In this document: positions 1 through 5,923 of the stretch, piece by piece
Layout: each line of letters starts with the position of its first letter
How positions within the stretch are numbered: the first letter of the stretch is position 1
Assembly: GCF_943192895.1 (NCBI RefSeq)
Contig: NZ_CALPCB010000001.1
Coordinates: 62,001-126,000 of the forward strand
DNA from: Veillonella_A intestinalis
GTDB taxonomy: Bacteria > Bacillota > Negativicutes > Veillonellales > Veillonellaceae
Length of the DNA stretch: 64,000 nucleotides
Direction: 5' to 3'
Made by a program: the position numbers and the translations under genes
The notes under the pieces: model-generated
Databases searched by the model: none
Seen by the model: only the letters and a program-made list of their open reading frames with translations
Told to the model about the DNA's origin: nothing

Positions 1-741
1 GTCGTTATTAACATTCCTGCTTTGCGGGGGAGCGACAGTTACGATACAGTTCCGTTAGGTATCTTTTTAACACCTGATTTCTTTATTACCGTTTGTTTAG
101 AAGAGTCAGAAGTAATGTATCCCTTCTTAAATAATCAGGTAGCTACATTTTATACATTTAAGAAAACGCGATTTTTATTTCAAATTATGTATCGTACAGC
201 TACATTGTTCTTACGATACTTGCAACAAATTAATCGTCGTACCGATGATATTGAAATCCAATTGCGTCATACCACTAAAAATAAAGACTTTTTCCAATTG
301 TTAGAATTACAGAAGTCCATGACCTATTTTACATCGGCATTAAAAACGAATGGTACTGTAATGGAGCGAATTTTGCGTATTCGCAGTCATGAAGATGTGC
401 GTCATTTGCTTAAAATGTACGAAGAAGACGAGGATTTGCTAGAAGACGTTATTATTGAAAATAAGCAGGCTATTGAAATGGTTGAAATGTACTCAAATAT
501 TCTAATGAACATGATGAATGCATTCACCTCTATTATTTCTAATAATCTAAACATGGTTATGAAATTATTGGCGGCGGTAACGATTATTTTGGCGGTACCA
601 ACATTAATCTTTAGCTTGTGGGGCATTAATGTACCAGTGCCGTTTGAGGGCTTTGGTGATGGCTTTTCCTTTGTTATTGGCATTGCTTTGATTGCTACCT
701 TTGTAGCAGGCATTTTGCTTTGGAAAAATGATTTCTTATAG
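1..741 (+). CDS. CorA-family divalent cation transporter, C-terminal part (5' end outside window)
   Basis: The frame is open from base 1 and closes with TAG at 741, so only the last 246 residues are present. CorA proteins form inner-membrane pentamers that take up Mg2+ or related ions. Visible here are a long helical cytoplasmic segment rich in charged residues and two C-terminal membrane segments (about the last 60 residues). The loop between them reads LWGINVPVP, where the usual family signature is GMN; the GIN variant occurs in divergent members and may alter ion selectivity. A hairpin terminator follows directly. Family call is good, substrate is unknown. Confidence 0.85.
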   Translation, partial: VVINIPALRGSDSYDTVPLGIFLTPDFFITVCLEESEVMYPFLNNQVATFYTFKKTRFLFQIMYRTATLFLRYLQQINRRTDDIEIQLRHTTKNKDFFQLLELQKSMTYFTSALKTNGTVMERILRIRSHEDVRHLLKMYEEDEDLLEDVIIENKQAIEMVEMYSNILMNMMNAFTSIISNNLNMVMKLLAAVTIILAVPTLIFSLWGINVPVPFEGFGDGFSFVIGIALIATFVAGILLWKNDFL

Positions 742-764
742 TACATAGTAAATAGTTATAGAGC

Positions 765-802
765 ATCTACGCTTTAATAGAGTATTAAAGCGTAGATTTT
801 TT
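765..802 (+). terminator. Rho-independent terminator after the CorA gene
   Basis: A 14-bp perfect stem (ATCTACGCTTTAAT with ATTAAAGCGTAGAT) with a short loop is followed by a run of T. It ends the transporter transcript before the lemA gene. Confidence 0.85.
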
Positions 803-919
803 ATTATTAAAAAGTATGGATTATATAGTATAATAAGAAATATACGATATATTTCGATATATTGTTTTTTAGTTATAAGTATGTATTAGATAAGACTGTT
901 ACGTTTTGGGAGGAACAAT

Positions 920-1474
920 ATGAAAAAGACATGGCTCATTGTTATTGCTGTTATTGCGGTAGTCGCAGTGTGGTTAGTAAGTGGATATAATGGTTTAGTA
1001 CAAATGGATGAAACCGTAAATAATCAGTTAGCCCAAGTACAAACGCAATTGCAACGTCGTAATGACTTGATTCCAAATTTAGTAAGTACCGTTAAGGGGT
1101 ATGCAGCTCATGAACAAGAAGCTATTAATGCAGTTTCTGATGCGCGTGCTAAACTAGGTGGTGCTCGCACAGTAGAAGATATGTCAAAAGCAGATGGAGA
1201 ATTATCCAGTGCATTAAGTCGTTTGCTTATGATTACGGAAAATTATCCAAATCTTAAAGCGGATCAGAATTTCAGAGCGTTACAAGATGAATTAGCTGGT
1301 ACTGAAAACCGGATTGCTGTTGCTCGTAAGGATTATAATGATGTTGTGCGTGGCTATAATGCAAAGGTTCGCACATTCCCAACATCCATTTATGCAGGCA
1401 TGCTTGGGTTCCAACAAAAAGCATATTTCCAAGCTGATGAAAGTGCGCAAGCAGCGCCTAAAGTATCCTTTTAA
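920..1474 (+). CDS. lemA: LemA family protein
   Basis: 184 residues, the usual LemA length. An N-terminal membrane anchor (about residues 5-21, hydrophobic and Val/Ala rich) is followed by a mostly helical domain with the family motifs VQTQLQRRNDLIPNLV (residues about 40-55), VKGYAAHEQE and the C-terminal FPTSIYAGMLGFQQK. LemA is a membrane-anchored helical-bundle protein of unclear biochemical role. The start is fixed by TTGGGAGGAAC just upstream. It is followed after 57 bp by a TPM-domain gene, a pairing that is common in bacteria and suggests a shared envelope function. Confidence 0.93.
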   Translation: MKKTWLIVIAVIAVVAVWLVSGYNGLVQMDETVNNQLAQVQTQLQRRNDLIPNLVSTVKGYAAHEQEAINAVSDARAKLGGARTVEDMSKADGELSSALSRLLMITENYPNLKADQNFRALQDELAGTENRIAVARKDYNDVVRGYNAKVRTFPTSIYAGMLGFQQKAYFQADESAQAAPKVSF

Positions 1475-1531
1475 TGAGGTAGTAAAAGCGAATAGTTTTA
1501 CTTAGGCGTTTCATATAGTTAGGAGGCTAGC

Positions 1532-2356
1532 ATGACTCGTAGCATAAATAAGTCTAGTAGGTCAAATAGGGATCCAATGCTGAAATGTATGCCACGAATC
1601 TTTGGGCTTGTTTTACTATTTGCCGTTTTATTGATTAATGTAGGATTAGCCAATATACCTGCTAAGCCCCCAGCAGGGCAGTATGTGGTGGATCAGGCTA
1701 AGGTATTATCGCAACAGGAGTTACAAACTCTAAATGCAATTGGGACACAATTCGATAAATCAGGCAAAGGTCAATTGGCCGTTGTAGTAGTGCCTACTTT
1801 TGGTGATCAAGCGCCTGAAGAATATGCCCTTGCTGTATTGCGTGGCTGGGGTGTTGGTCACGGCAGTAAAAATGATGGTTTCGTGTTGGCGGTGGCAATA
1901 GCGGATAAGCGGGTGTACTTATCCGTGGGATATGGTCTTGAAGGTGATTTAAATGACGCTAAAGTTGGTCAGCTGCTAGATACATATGCATTGCCATATT
2001 TTAAGGAAGGCCGCTATGGTAGTGGTATTGTAAATACTGTTTGGCAAGCCGTGCAAATTGTACATCCTGATATTAGTAAAGAGATGCAAGGCCTTGTAAA
2101 AGAAGGAAATCGTCGGCAAGGGGAATCAGATGAGTTGTCTGATGAACAAGTGATGTATATTGGCGGCGGAATTCTTATCTTCCTCATTCTTGATTTCTTC
2201 TTTTTTGGAGGCGCTATTACTCGATTTATATTGGCTCATATCTCCATCGGTGGTCGTGGCGGAGGCGGCGGCTTTGGTGGTGGATCAGGTGGTGGCCGAG
2301 GTGGTGGCTTCGGTGGCGGTTCTGGCGGCGGAGGCGGTGCTGGCCGTGGCTGGTAA
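1532..2356 (+). CDS. TPM-domain (YgcG-type) secreted/membrane protein with glycine-rich tail
   Basis: 274 residues with an AGGAGG site before the ATG. Residues about 25-43 form a signal anchor; residues about 50-190 are a TPM domain (YVVDQAKVLSQQE, GQLAVVVVPTF, GWGVGHGSKNDGFVLAVA, VYLSVGYGLEGDLNDAKVG). A second hydrophobic segment (about 207-230) is followed by a tail made almost only of Gly with Phe, Ser and Arg, typical of the YgcG family. It lies behind lemA, probably in one transcript, and a strong terminator follows. Function in the family is poorly defined; phosphatase activity has been reported for plant TPM domains but cannot be assumed here. Confidence 0.88.
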   Translation: MTRSINKSSRSNRDPMLKCMPRIFGLVLLFAVLLINVGLANIPAKPPAGQYVVDQAKVLSQQELQTLNAIGTQFDKSGKGQLAVVVVPTFGDQAPEEYALAVLRGWGVGHGSKNDGFVLAVAIADKRVYLSVGYGLEGDLNDAKVGQLLDTYALPYFKEGRYGSGIVNTVWQAVQIVHPDISKEMQGLVKEGNRRQGESDELSDEQVMYIGGGILIFLILDFFFFGGAITRFILAHISIGGRGGGGGFGGGSGGGRGGGFGGGSGGGGGAGRGW

Positions 2357-2383
2357 TCCATTATTAAATGTTAAAATATAGGC

Positions 2384-2425
2384 AAAAAAGCGCTTACTTA
2401 TTAGTTTATAAGTAAGCGCTTTTTC
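2384..2425 (+). terminator. Rho-independent terminator
   Basis: AAAAAAGCGCTTACTTA pairs with TAAGTAAGCGC and runs into T5. It closes the lemA/TPM operon and could also work on the other strand because of the A-tract on its left side. Confidence 0.9.
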
Positions 2426-2468
2426 TTGACGTTTAGTTTGAAATCCGCTAAAATAACAAAGTAGACAT

Positions 2469-2544
2469 GCCGGTATAGCTCAGTTGGTAGAGCGGCTCAT
2501 TCGTAATGAGTAGGTCGTAGGTTCAAGTCCTATTATCGGCTCCA
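2469..2544 (+). tRNA. tRNA-Thr (anticodon CGT)
   Basis: 76 nt with an encoded CCA end. The acceptor arm is GCCGGTA/TATCGGC, with a T-arm GTAGG-TTCAAGT-CCTAT and an anticodon loop TTCGTAA, anticodon CGT at 2502-2504, which reads ACG (Thr). The 3' 48 nt are duplicated at 32321-32368, so a prophage has integrated here and its own attachment sequence restores the 3' half of the gene. Confidence 0.96.
2497..2544 (+). repeat. attL: 48-bp prophage attachment repeat inside tRNA-Thr
   Basis: Identical to 32321-32368. It starts in the anticodon stem (TCATTCGTAATGAG) and runs to the CCA end of the tRNA. Bases on either side of the repeat differ between the two copies, which fixes its limits. Confidence 0.95.
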
Positions 2545-2557
2545 CTGAAAACGTAGG

Positions 2558-2597
2558 CGTAGCAAGGGTTTTTGTGACTTTTGCTACGTATTTTTTT
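2558..2597 (+). terminator. Phage-borne terminator downstream of the restored tRNA
   Basis: CGTAGCAA pairs with TTGCTACG and is followed by TATTTTTTT. It lies inside the prophage and replaces the original tRNA terminator, which now lies beyond attR at 32375-32407. Confidence 0.75.
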
Positions 2598-2711
2598 ACA
2601 AATTTTTAAATTTGTTTTGAAAAGTGTAATTTAAATCAAATGAACCCTTATAAATACTTTATTTTTGCTGTATTTTATCTTGAAAAATAATGTTATATAA
2701 AAATTATTTTG

Positions 2712-2801
2712 GTACATCAACTTTTTGATGTACCATTTTTCTCGTCTTTTTTGTCAGAAATCCAGTAAAATCAAGGGCGAACAGGTATTTTTTGATGTAC
2801 C
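2712..2801. promoter_or_regulatory. Candidate integrase arm-type binding sites, attL side
   Basis: GGTACATCAA appears at 2712 as the left arm of an inverted repeat whose right arm ends GATGTACC at 2735, and again in inverse orientation as TTTTTGATGTACC at about 2789-2801. The same word GGTACATCAAAAAG recurs at 32265-32278 near attR. Repeated short words flanking the core on both ends are what tyrosine integrase arm sites look like. Not proven. Confidence 0.55.
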
Positions 2802-2841
2802 AAATGTTGGACTAGAAGAAATAGTTAGAATGTTTTTCATA

Positions 2842-4001
2842 TTACTGTGAAACTATATAAATATTTTTGAATACATCTTCTGTTTTCTTTATTGCATGAC
2901 CGTAAGTTTTAACAATCATCTCTATTGTTGCATGACCTGTCTGCTTAATAATATCATACGGTGAAATTCCTTTAGCTAAACATATTGAGATATAAGTATG
3001 TCTTGCTACATGTGCTGTGACATTCTTTTTAAGCGTTATTTTACCAGCAACCTTAAAGTAACGATTAGTTAAATTAGTTGTAGAGATAGGGGCAGTACGC
3101 CATGAGTTATAGGCAACATATTTACAACCATTAGCGTTTTTAAAAGCCTTACGCAGTAAATTAACAAGATATAAATTAGGCGGAATGTAAATTCTTCGAT
3201 TACTAGAAAAGTTTTTTGTTTCTTTAATTCCGTAGCCTATTTCGGTAAGTCCCCACGCTTTATTAACTGTAACGTAAATAGAATTATCTGGTTGTATTTC
3301 TATATCATTCCAGTATAAAGCCTGTACTTCTTGAGGACGCATCCCCGTATTAAATAGTAAATGTATTATATGTTCTAGCCAATGTCCTCTAAAATAATCT
3401 AAAAATTTAGCTAATTCGTCTTCAGTGAGGCTTTCTTTGGGCTTGCTACCTTTACCTTATAGACAGGGTATTTGATGTTCTTATAGCCACTATACGTAAT
3501 TAATTCATTAGCTAATAAATCGTCAAGTACTTGATTTAGAAATATTCTGGTACGAGGAATATTGCCATTGCCTTGCAATGTTTTGGTAAATTGCCTTATT
3601 TTTAGACCTGTTATATCTTTTATTTTTAAATCTTTAAAAAAGGGTTTTATAAATAATTTTAAAATATTTTGATAATCGCAATAGGTTTTATAGGCTAATT
3701 TTTTACTATTTAAAAATCTTTCGGCATAGAGAATAAAAGATTCTTCTTGTAAAGTTAATTCTTTTTTTTGAATAGCTGTTGATTCTTCAATAATTTGTTG
3801 TAAGAAAAACCCCTTTTCCCTATCTTTTATTATTTTCTCTCTGTAGTGTTGGGCTTCTTTTAAAGTATCAAAAGAAAAGTTATTTTGGTACATTATTTCT
3901 TGGCCATCTGGTGTAAAGCCTAAAGTTAAACCTCTAATGTAGTAATAATCTTTTCCTTTTGGTTTATAAATTTTTCCATTTTTAAATTTTTGAATAGCCA
4001 T
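2842..4001 (-). pseudogene. int: Phage tyrosine integrase, interrupted by a -1 frameshift
   Basis: Two frames together make one integrase of about 386 residues. The first (4001 to 3411) holds the N-terminal arm-binding domain (GKDYYYIRGLTLGFTPDGQE) and the core-binding domain, then runs to an early stop. The second frame, legible from about 3432, continues SLTEDELAKFLDYFRG and TGMRPQEVQALYW, and contains the catalytic set: Arg in TGMRPQE, HVARHTY (H-x-x-R), GH in QTGHATIE, and Tyr in VKTYGHA. The break lies at CCAAAGAAAGCC (minus strand, about 3431-3440) and fits loss of one G or A from the purine run. It sits next to attL as expected for the integrase. It could be a true mutation, which would trap the prophage, or a sequencing error. 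Confidence 0.85.
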
Positions 4002-4175
4002 TGTATTTTTAACTCCCTTCTTTTAGGCTACTCTTTACTTTACTTAGTTATAGTATACTAGATAAGATTTATGAAATCAAAATAAATGTCTTTATATTAA
4101 AGAATTATTTTCTATGCTATAATAGATATGAACATTAATAAAAAATTATTAAAGATGTATAAAGTAGGTGATATA

Positions 4176-4637
4176 ATGTTGCTATCAGAATTTTTGGATA
4201 CAAATATTGAGAATAAAGAAGAAAATAAGGAAAATAAAAAGAAAACTGTAAATAACTTAATGTTTTATAAAGATTATAAGAATTTCTATGACTTAGCATA
4301 TACATTACGCAAATCTAAAACGGACACAATTAATTTTTTAATGGAAAATTTTATTAAAACATATAGAGAAGATATAAAACAAATTAACGAATTATATAAT
4401 AAAATATTACATGACGATGAAATTAATCAAGTAAAAGTAAGTATGTTTGTAGATATTAAATTATACGATAAATTGCTAGAAATAGAAGAATTTGAAAAAT
4501 GGTCGCGGGTTCATACCTTAAGCCTTGCAGTAAATCTATTTGTGAATCAAAATGCATGGCTTATAATTTTAGAAGACCCAAAATTTAAAAAAATTAGTTC
4601 TGAAAAATTTATAAAATTTTATTACAAAAATAAATAG
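4176..4637 (+). CDS. Hypothetical phage protein, possible two-part DNA-binding protein
   Basis: 153 residues from the ATG at 4176, chosen because AGGTG lies 5 nt upstream; an in-frame ATG at 4128 has no ribosome binding site. The protein is Lys, Asn and Glu rich. Two segments look alike in layout: LMFYKDYKNFYDLAYTLRKS...FLMENFIKTY and VKVSMFVDIKLYDKLLEIEE...LAVNLFVNQN, each a short strand followed by two helices, as in ribbon-helix-helix proteins. It is the only plus-strand gene beside the integrase, a position often taken by a lysogeny regulator. No family was recognised; the regulator role is inference. Confidence 0.6.
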   Translation: MLLSEFLDTNIENKEENKENKKKTVNNLMFYKDYKNFYDLAYTLRKSKTDTINFLMENFIKTYREDIKQINELYNKILHDDEINQVKVSMFVDIKLYDKLLEIEEFEKWSRVHTLSLAVNLFVNQNAWLIILEDPKFKKISSEKFIKFYYKNK

Positions 4638-4709
4638 AACTTTTCCATTGATACGAAATATTTTCGCTTTTTATTGCGATTGTATTTCGTTCTTCTTTTG
4701 TTTAGAATT

Positions 4710-4744
4710 CAATATATATTCTTAGTTTTAAAGAAGATATATTG
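4710..4744. repeat. Extended copy of the TTCTTAA/TTAAGAA phage palindrome
   Basis: CAATATAT-A-TTCTT, then 7 nt, then AAGAA-G-ATATATTG. It is the longest member of a family with further copies at 7564, 9602, 9817, 14067, 14750, 18574, 19074, 25275, 26041 and 31612. Here it directly precedes the -35 box at 4742. Confidence 0.6.
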
Positions 4745-4770
4745 GCGAAGTGTGAAATCCGTACTATAAT
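4742..4770 (+). promoter_or_regulatory. Promoter of the 15-codon mini-gene
   Basis: TTGGCG at 4742-4747, 17-bp spacer, TATAAT at 4765-4770. Transcription would begin near 4777, just before a GGAAGGAG site. Confidence 0.65.
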
Positions 4771-4796
4771 ATGATTGTAGGAAGGAGATGAACAGG

Positions 4797-4844
4797 TTGG
4801 ACATAAAAGACATAAGGGAATTAATAAAGCTAACCATAAAATAA
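4797..4844 (+). CDS. Possible 15-residue peptide (mini-ORF)
   Basis: A GGAAGGAG site (ending 4787) lies 9 nt before TTG 4797, which opens the frame MDIKDIRELIKLTIK and stops at 4844. An ATG at 4788 in the same frame is too close to the site to be used. Promoter, ribosome binding site and terminator form a complete unit of about 115 nt, so either the peptide or the RNA itself may matter. The sequence resembles the first residues of biotin carboxyl carrier proteins (AccB) as I remember them. Function unknown. Confidence 0.35.
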   Translation: MDIKDIRELIKLTIK

Positions 4845-4859
4845 GCATACAATAAAAAG

Positions 4860-4890
4860 GGCTGTAGCGATTGCTACAGCCTTATTTTTA
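4860..4890 (+). terminator. Terminator of the mini-gene
   Basis: GGCTGTAGC-GATT-GCTACAGCC, a perfect 9-bp stem, followed by TTATTTTTA. Confidence 0.85.
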
Positions 4891-4908
4891 TTATTAAGAT
4901 AAATACGA

Positions 4909-4914
4909 TATAAT
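4909..4914 (+). promoter_or_regulatory. -10 box of the toxin-like mRNA
   Basis: TATAAT, predicting a start near 4921. No good -35 box is seen. The predicted mRNA then begins with GTTGCCAC, which is exactly complementary to GTGGCAAC at 5067-5074, the last codons of the small ORF. Confidence 0.5.
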
Positions 4915-4955
4915 AGTATCGTTGCCACCCCGTAAAATCTGGTAACAGAAAGGGG

Positions 4956-4974
4956 GTACAATTACAATGAATCG
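4956..4974 (+). repeat. Direct repeat DRa, over the toxin start codon
   Basis: GTACAATTACAATGAATCG, 19 bp, includes the ATG of the small membrane ORF. The identical 19 bp recur at 5154-5172 behind the terminator. Confidence 0.85.
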
Positions 4975-5077
4975 GAATAGGAAACGCTTCTTCTACGATA
5001 TTGTAAAAAGTGTAATAGCTTCTATATTAGCTTATTACTTTATACAGTGGCTTAATATCGTAATCCGTGGCAACTAA
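4967..5077 (+). CDS. Small hydrophobic protein, candidate type I toxin
   Basis: 36 residues: a very basic start (MNRNRKRFFYDIVK), one membrane helix (about residues 11-33, SVIASILAYYFIQWLNIVI) and a short RGN tail. An AGAAAGGGGG site lies 10 nt upstream. Size and single membrane span are those of type I toxins, which damage the inner membrane when over-made. The RNA setting supports this: complementary mRNA ends, direct repeats at the start codon and beyond the terminator, and an opposing promoter. The protein has no recognised relative by eye, and no Pro as in classical Fst. Confidence 0.6.
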   Translation: MNRNRKRFFYDIVKSVIASILAYYFIQWLNIVIRGN

Positions 5078-5114
5078 CTTTATAGCCACCGTCTGGCATT
5101 AACGTATAATGCAA

Positions 5115-5153
5115 GAAACCCCCAGAACCGCAATTTCTGGGGGTTTCGTTTTT
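5115..5153 (+). terminator. Strong terminator, probably shared by the toxin mRNA and the opposing RNA
   Basis: GAAACCCCCAGAA pairs over 13 bp with TTCTGGGGGTTTC, followed on the plus strand by GTTTTTG. On the minus strand the hairpin lacks a T-run, so stopping in that direction is less sure. Confidence 0.85.
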
Positions 5154-5172
5154 GTACAATTACAATGAATCG
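5154..5172 (+). repeat. Direct repeat DRb
   Basis: Exact copy of 4956-4974, immediately after the terminator. CGCTTCTT following it also occurs within the ORF at about 4985-4992. Confidence 0.85.
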
Positions 5173-5186
5173 CTTCTTGTGTATTT

Positions 5187-5215
5187 ATTATAGCATAGAT
5201 TTAAACTAATTTAAA
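5187..5215 (-). promoter_or_regulatory. Promoter of the opposing RNA
   Basis: Minus strand TTTAAA (5215-5210), 17-bp spacer, TATAAT (5192-5187) preceded by TGC, an extended -10. Confidence 0.55.
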
Positions 5216-5232
5216 GTACTTTAAAGTCAAAT

Positions 5233-5258
5233 AAAAAAACACGGAATGGAACTCCGTG
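5233..5258 (-). terminator. Terminator of the minus-strand replication cluster
   Basis: On the minus strand CCACGGA-GTTCCAT-TCCGTG is followed by T7. It ends the transcript that runs from about 8.8 kb down to the 54-residue gene at 5356. Confidence 0.8.
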
Positions 5259-5355
5259 GCTTCTGTAGTACTTATGTACAATCTGCTATATCTATTTTAT
5301 TCGATATTAGGTATATAAGAACATAATTTTTTATAGATACCCTTGTTACGTTCCA

Positions 5356-5520
5356 TTATTTTTTATTCGCTTCTTGTAATGCTTCCCTAATTTTTTGAAC
5401 GTCTTCTTCTGGTAAGCCTTTTCTTAATCCTTTTACAATACATTCTTGTAATTCAGATTCTGTAATCTGATTCTTATGTTGTTTGTTTCCAGAAACAACC
5501 TCTAAATTAATCTTCGTCAT
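5356..5520 (-). CDS. Small hypothetical phage protein
   Basis: 54 residues, beginning MTKINLEVVSGNKQHKN and ending in a charged helical stretch (ESELQECIVKGLRKGLPEED). Its ATG at 5520 overlaps the end of the upstream gene by 14 bp, so translation is probably coupled. It is the last gene of the minus-strand cluster, before a terminator. No family recognised. Confidence 0.6.
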   Translation of the reverse strand: MTKINLEVVSGNKQHKNQITESELQECIVKGLRKGLPEEDVQKIREALQEANKK

Positions 5521-5776
5521 ATTCTACCCTCATTTCAATTACTGGCGGTTCTGGTTTATGTCCGCGTAAGTAAGCCAAATTATAATAGATAGTCATTAAA
5601 TTAGAATACATATATTCAACGTTATATATATTTGATGTATCATCAATCAACTCTCTTAGGCGTAAGAGGTCTTCTATTCCTTCTGAACTCCATTGACCGC
5701 TTAGTAATTCTTCTTCTATCATGCAGCGTAATTCAGATAAACACATGAGTATGTTTTCTAAGTTTTTTATCATCAT
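5507..5776 (-). CDS. Hypothetical phage protein
   Basis: 89 residues, acidic and helical (MIKNLENILMCLSELRC... through IEDLLRLRELIDD). Its ATG overlaps the stop of the upstream small membrane gene (TAATG), with GAGGTG 7 nt upstream. Part of a tightly packed replication cluster. Function unknown. Confidence 0.65.
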   Translation of the reverse strand: MMIKNLENILMCLSELRCMIEEELLSGQWSSEGIEDLLRLRELIDDTSNIYNVEYMYSNLMTIYYNLAYLRGHKPEPPVIEMRVEYDED

Positions 5777-5922
5777 TACTTTTCACCTCTAAACGCACCA
5801 ACCAAGAAACCTAATAAAATAACTTCTGTATCTAAAGGGACGCGACCAACAACGCCCCAGAAGATACTACAAGCGATTAATAAGTGTAAGAAGCCACGTA
5901 CCAAATCGCGAATATAATCCAT
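5776..5922 (-). CDS. Small phage membrane protein
   Basis: 48 residues with AAAGGTGG before the ATG. A basic start (MDYIRDLVRG) is followed by two hydrophobic stretches (FLHLLIACSIFWGVV and VILLGFLVGAF). It begins 2 bp after the primase stop codon. A small membrane protein next to a replication protein could tether replication, but nothing in the sequence proves a role. Confidence 0.6.
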   Translation of the reverse strand: MDYIRDLVRGFLHLLIACSIFWGVVGRVPLDTEVILLGFLVGAFRGEK

Positions 5923-5923
5923 A

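Larger units (their letters stand above)
5115..5180 (-). ncRNA. Candidate antitoxin RNA (par RNAII-like)
   Basis: An extended -10 element on the minus strand (TGCTATAAT, TATAAT at 5192-5187) predicts a start near 5180. The RNA would begin with the complement of DRb (5172-5154) and end in the shared hairpin, about 66 nt. Because DRb equals DRa, its 5' part can pair with the ribosome binding region and start codon of the toxin mRNA. This is the arrangement known for par of plasmid pAD1. No expression evidence is available. Confidence 0.5.

Noticed and set aside
2842..4001. Programmed frameshift in the integrase
   Set aside because: The break at CCAAAGAAAGCC has no X-XXY-YYZ heptamer or clear downstream stem, so a simple indel or sequencing error is more likely.
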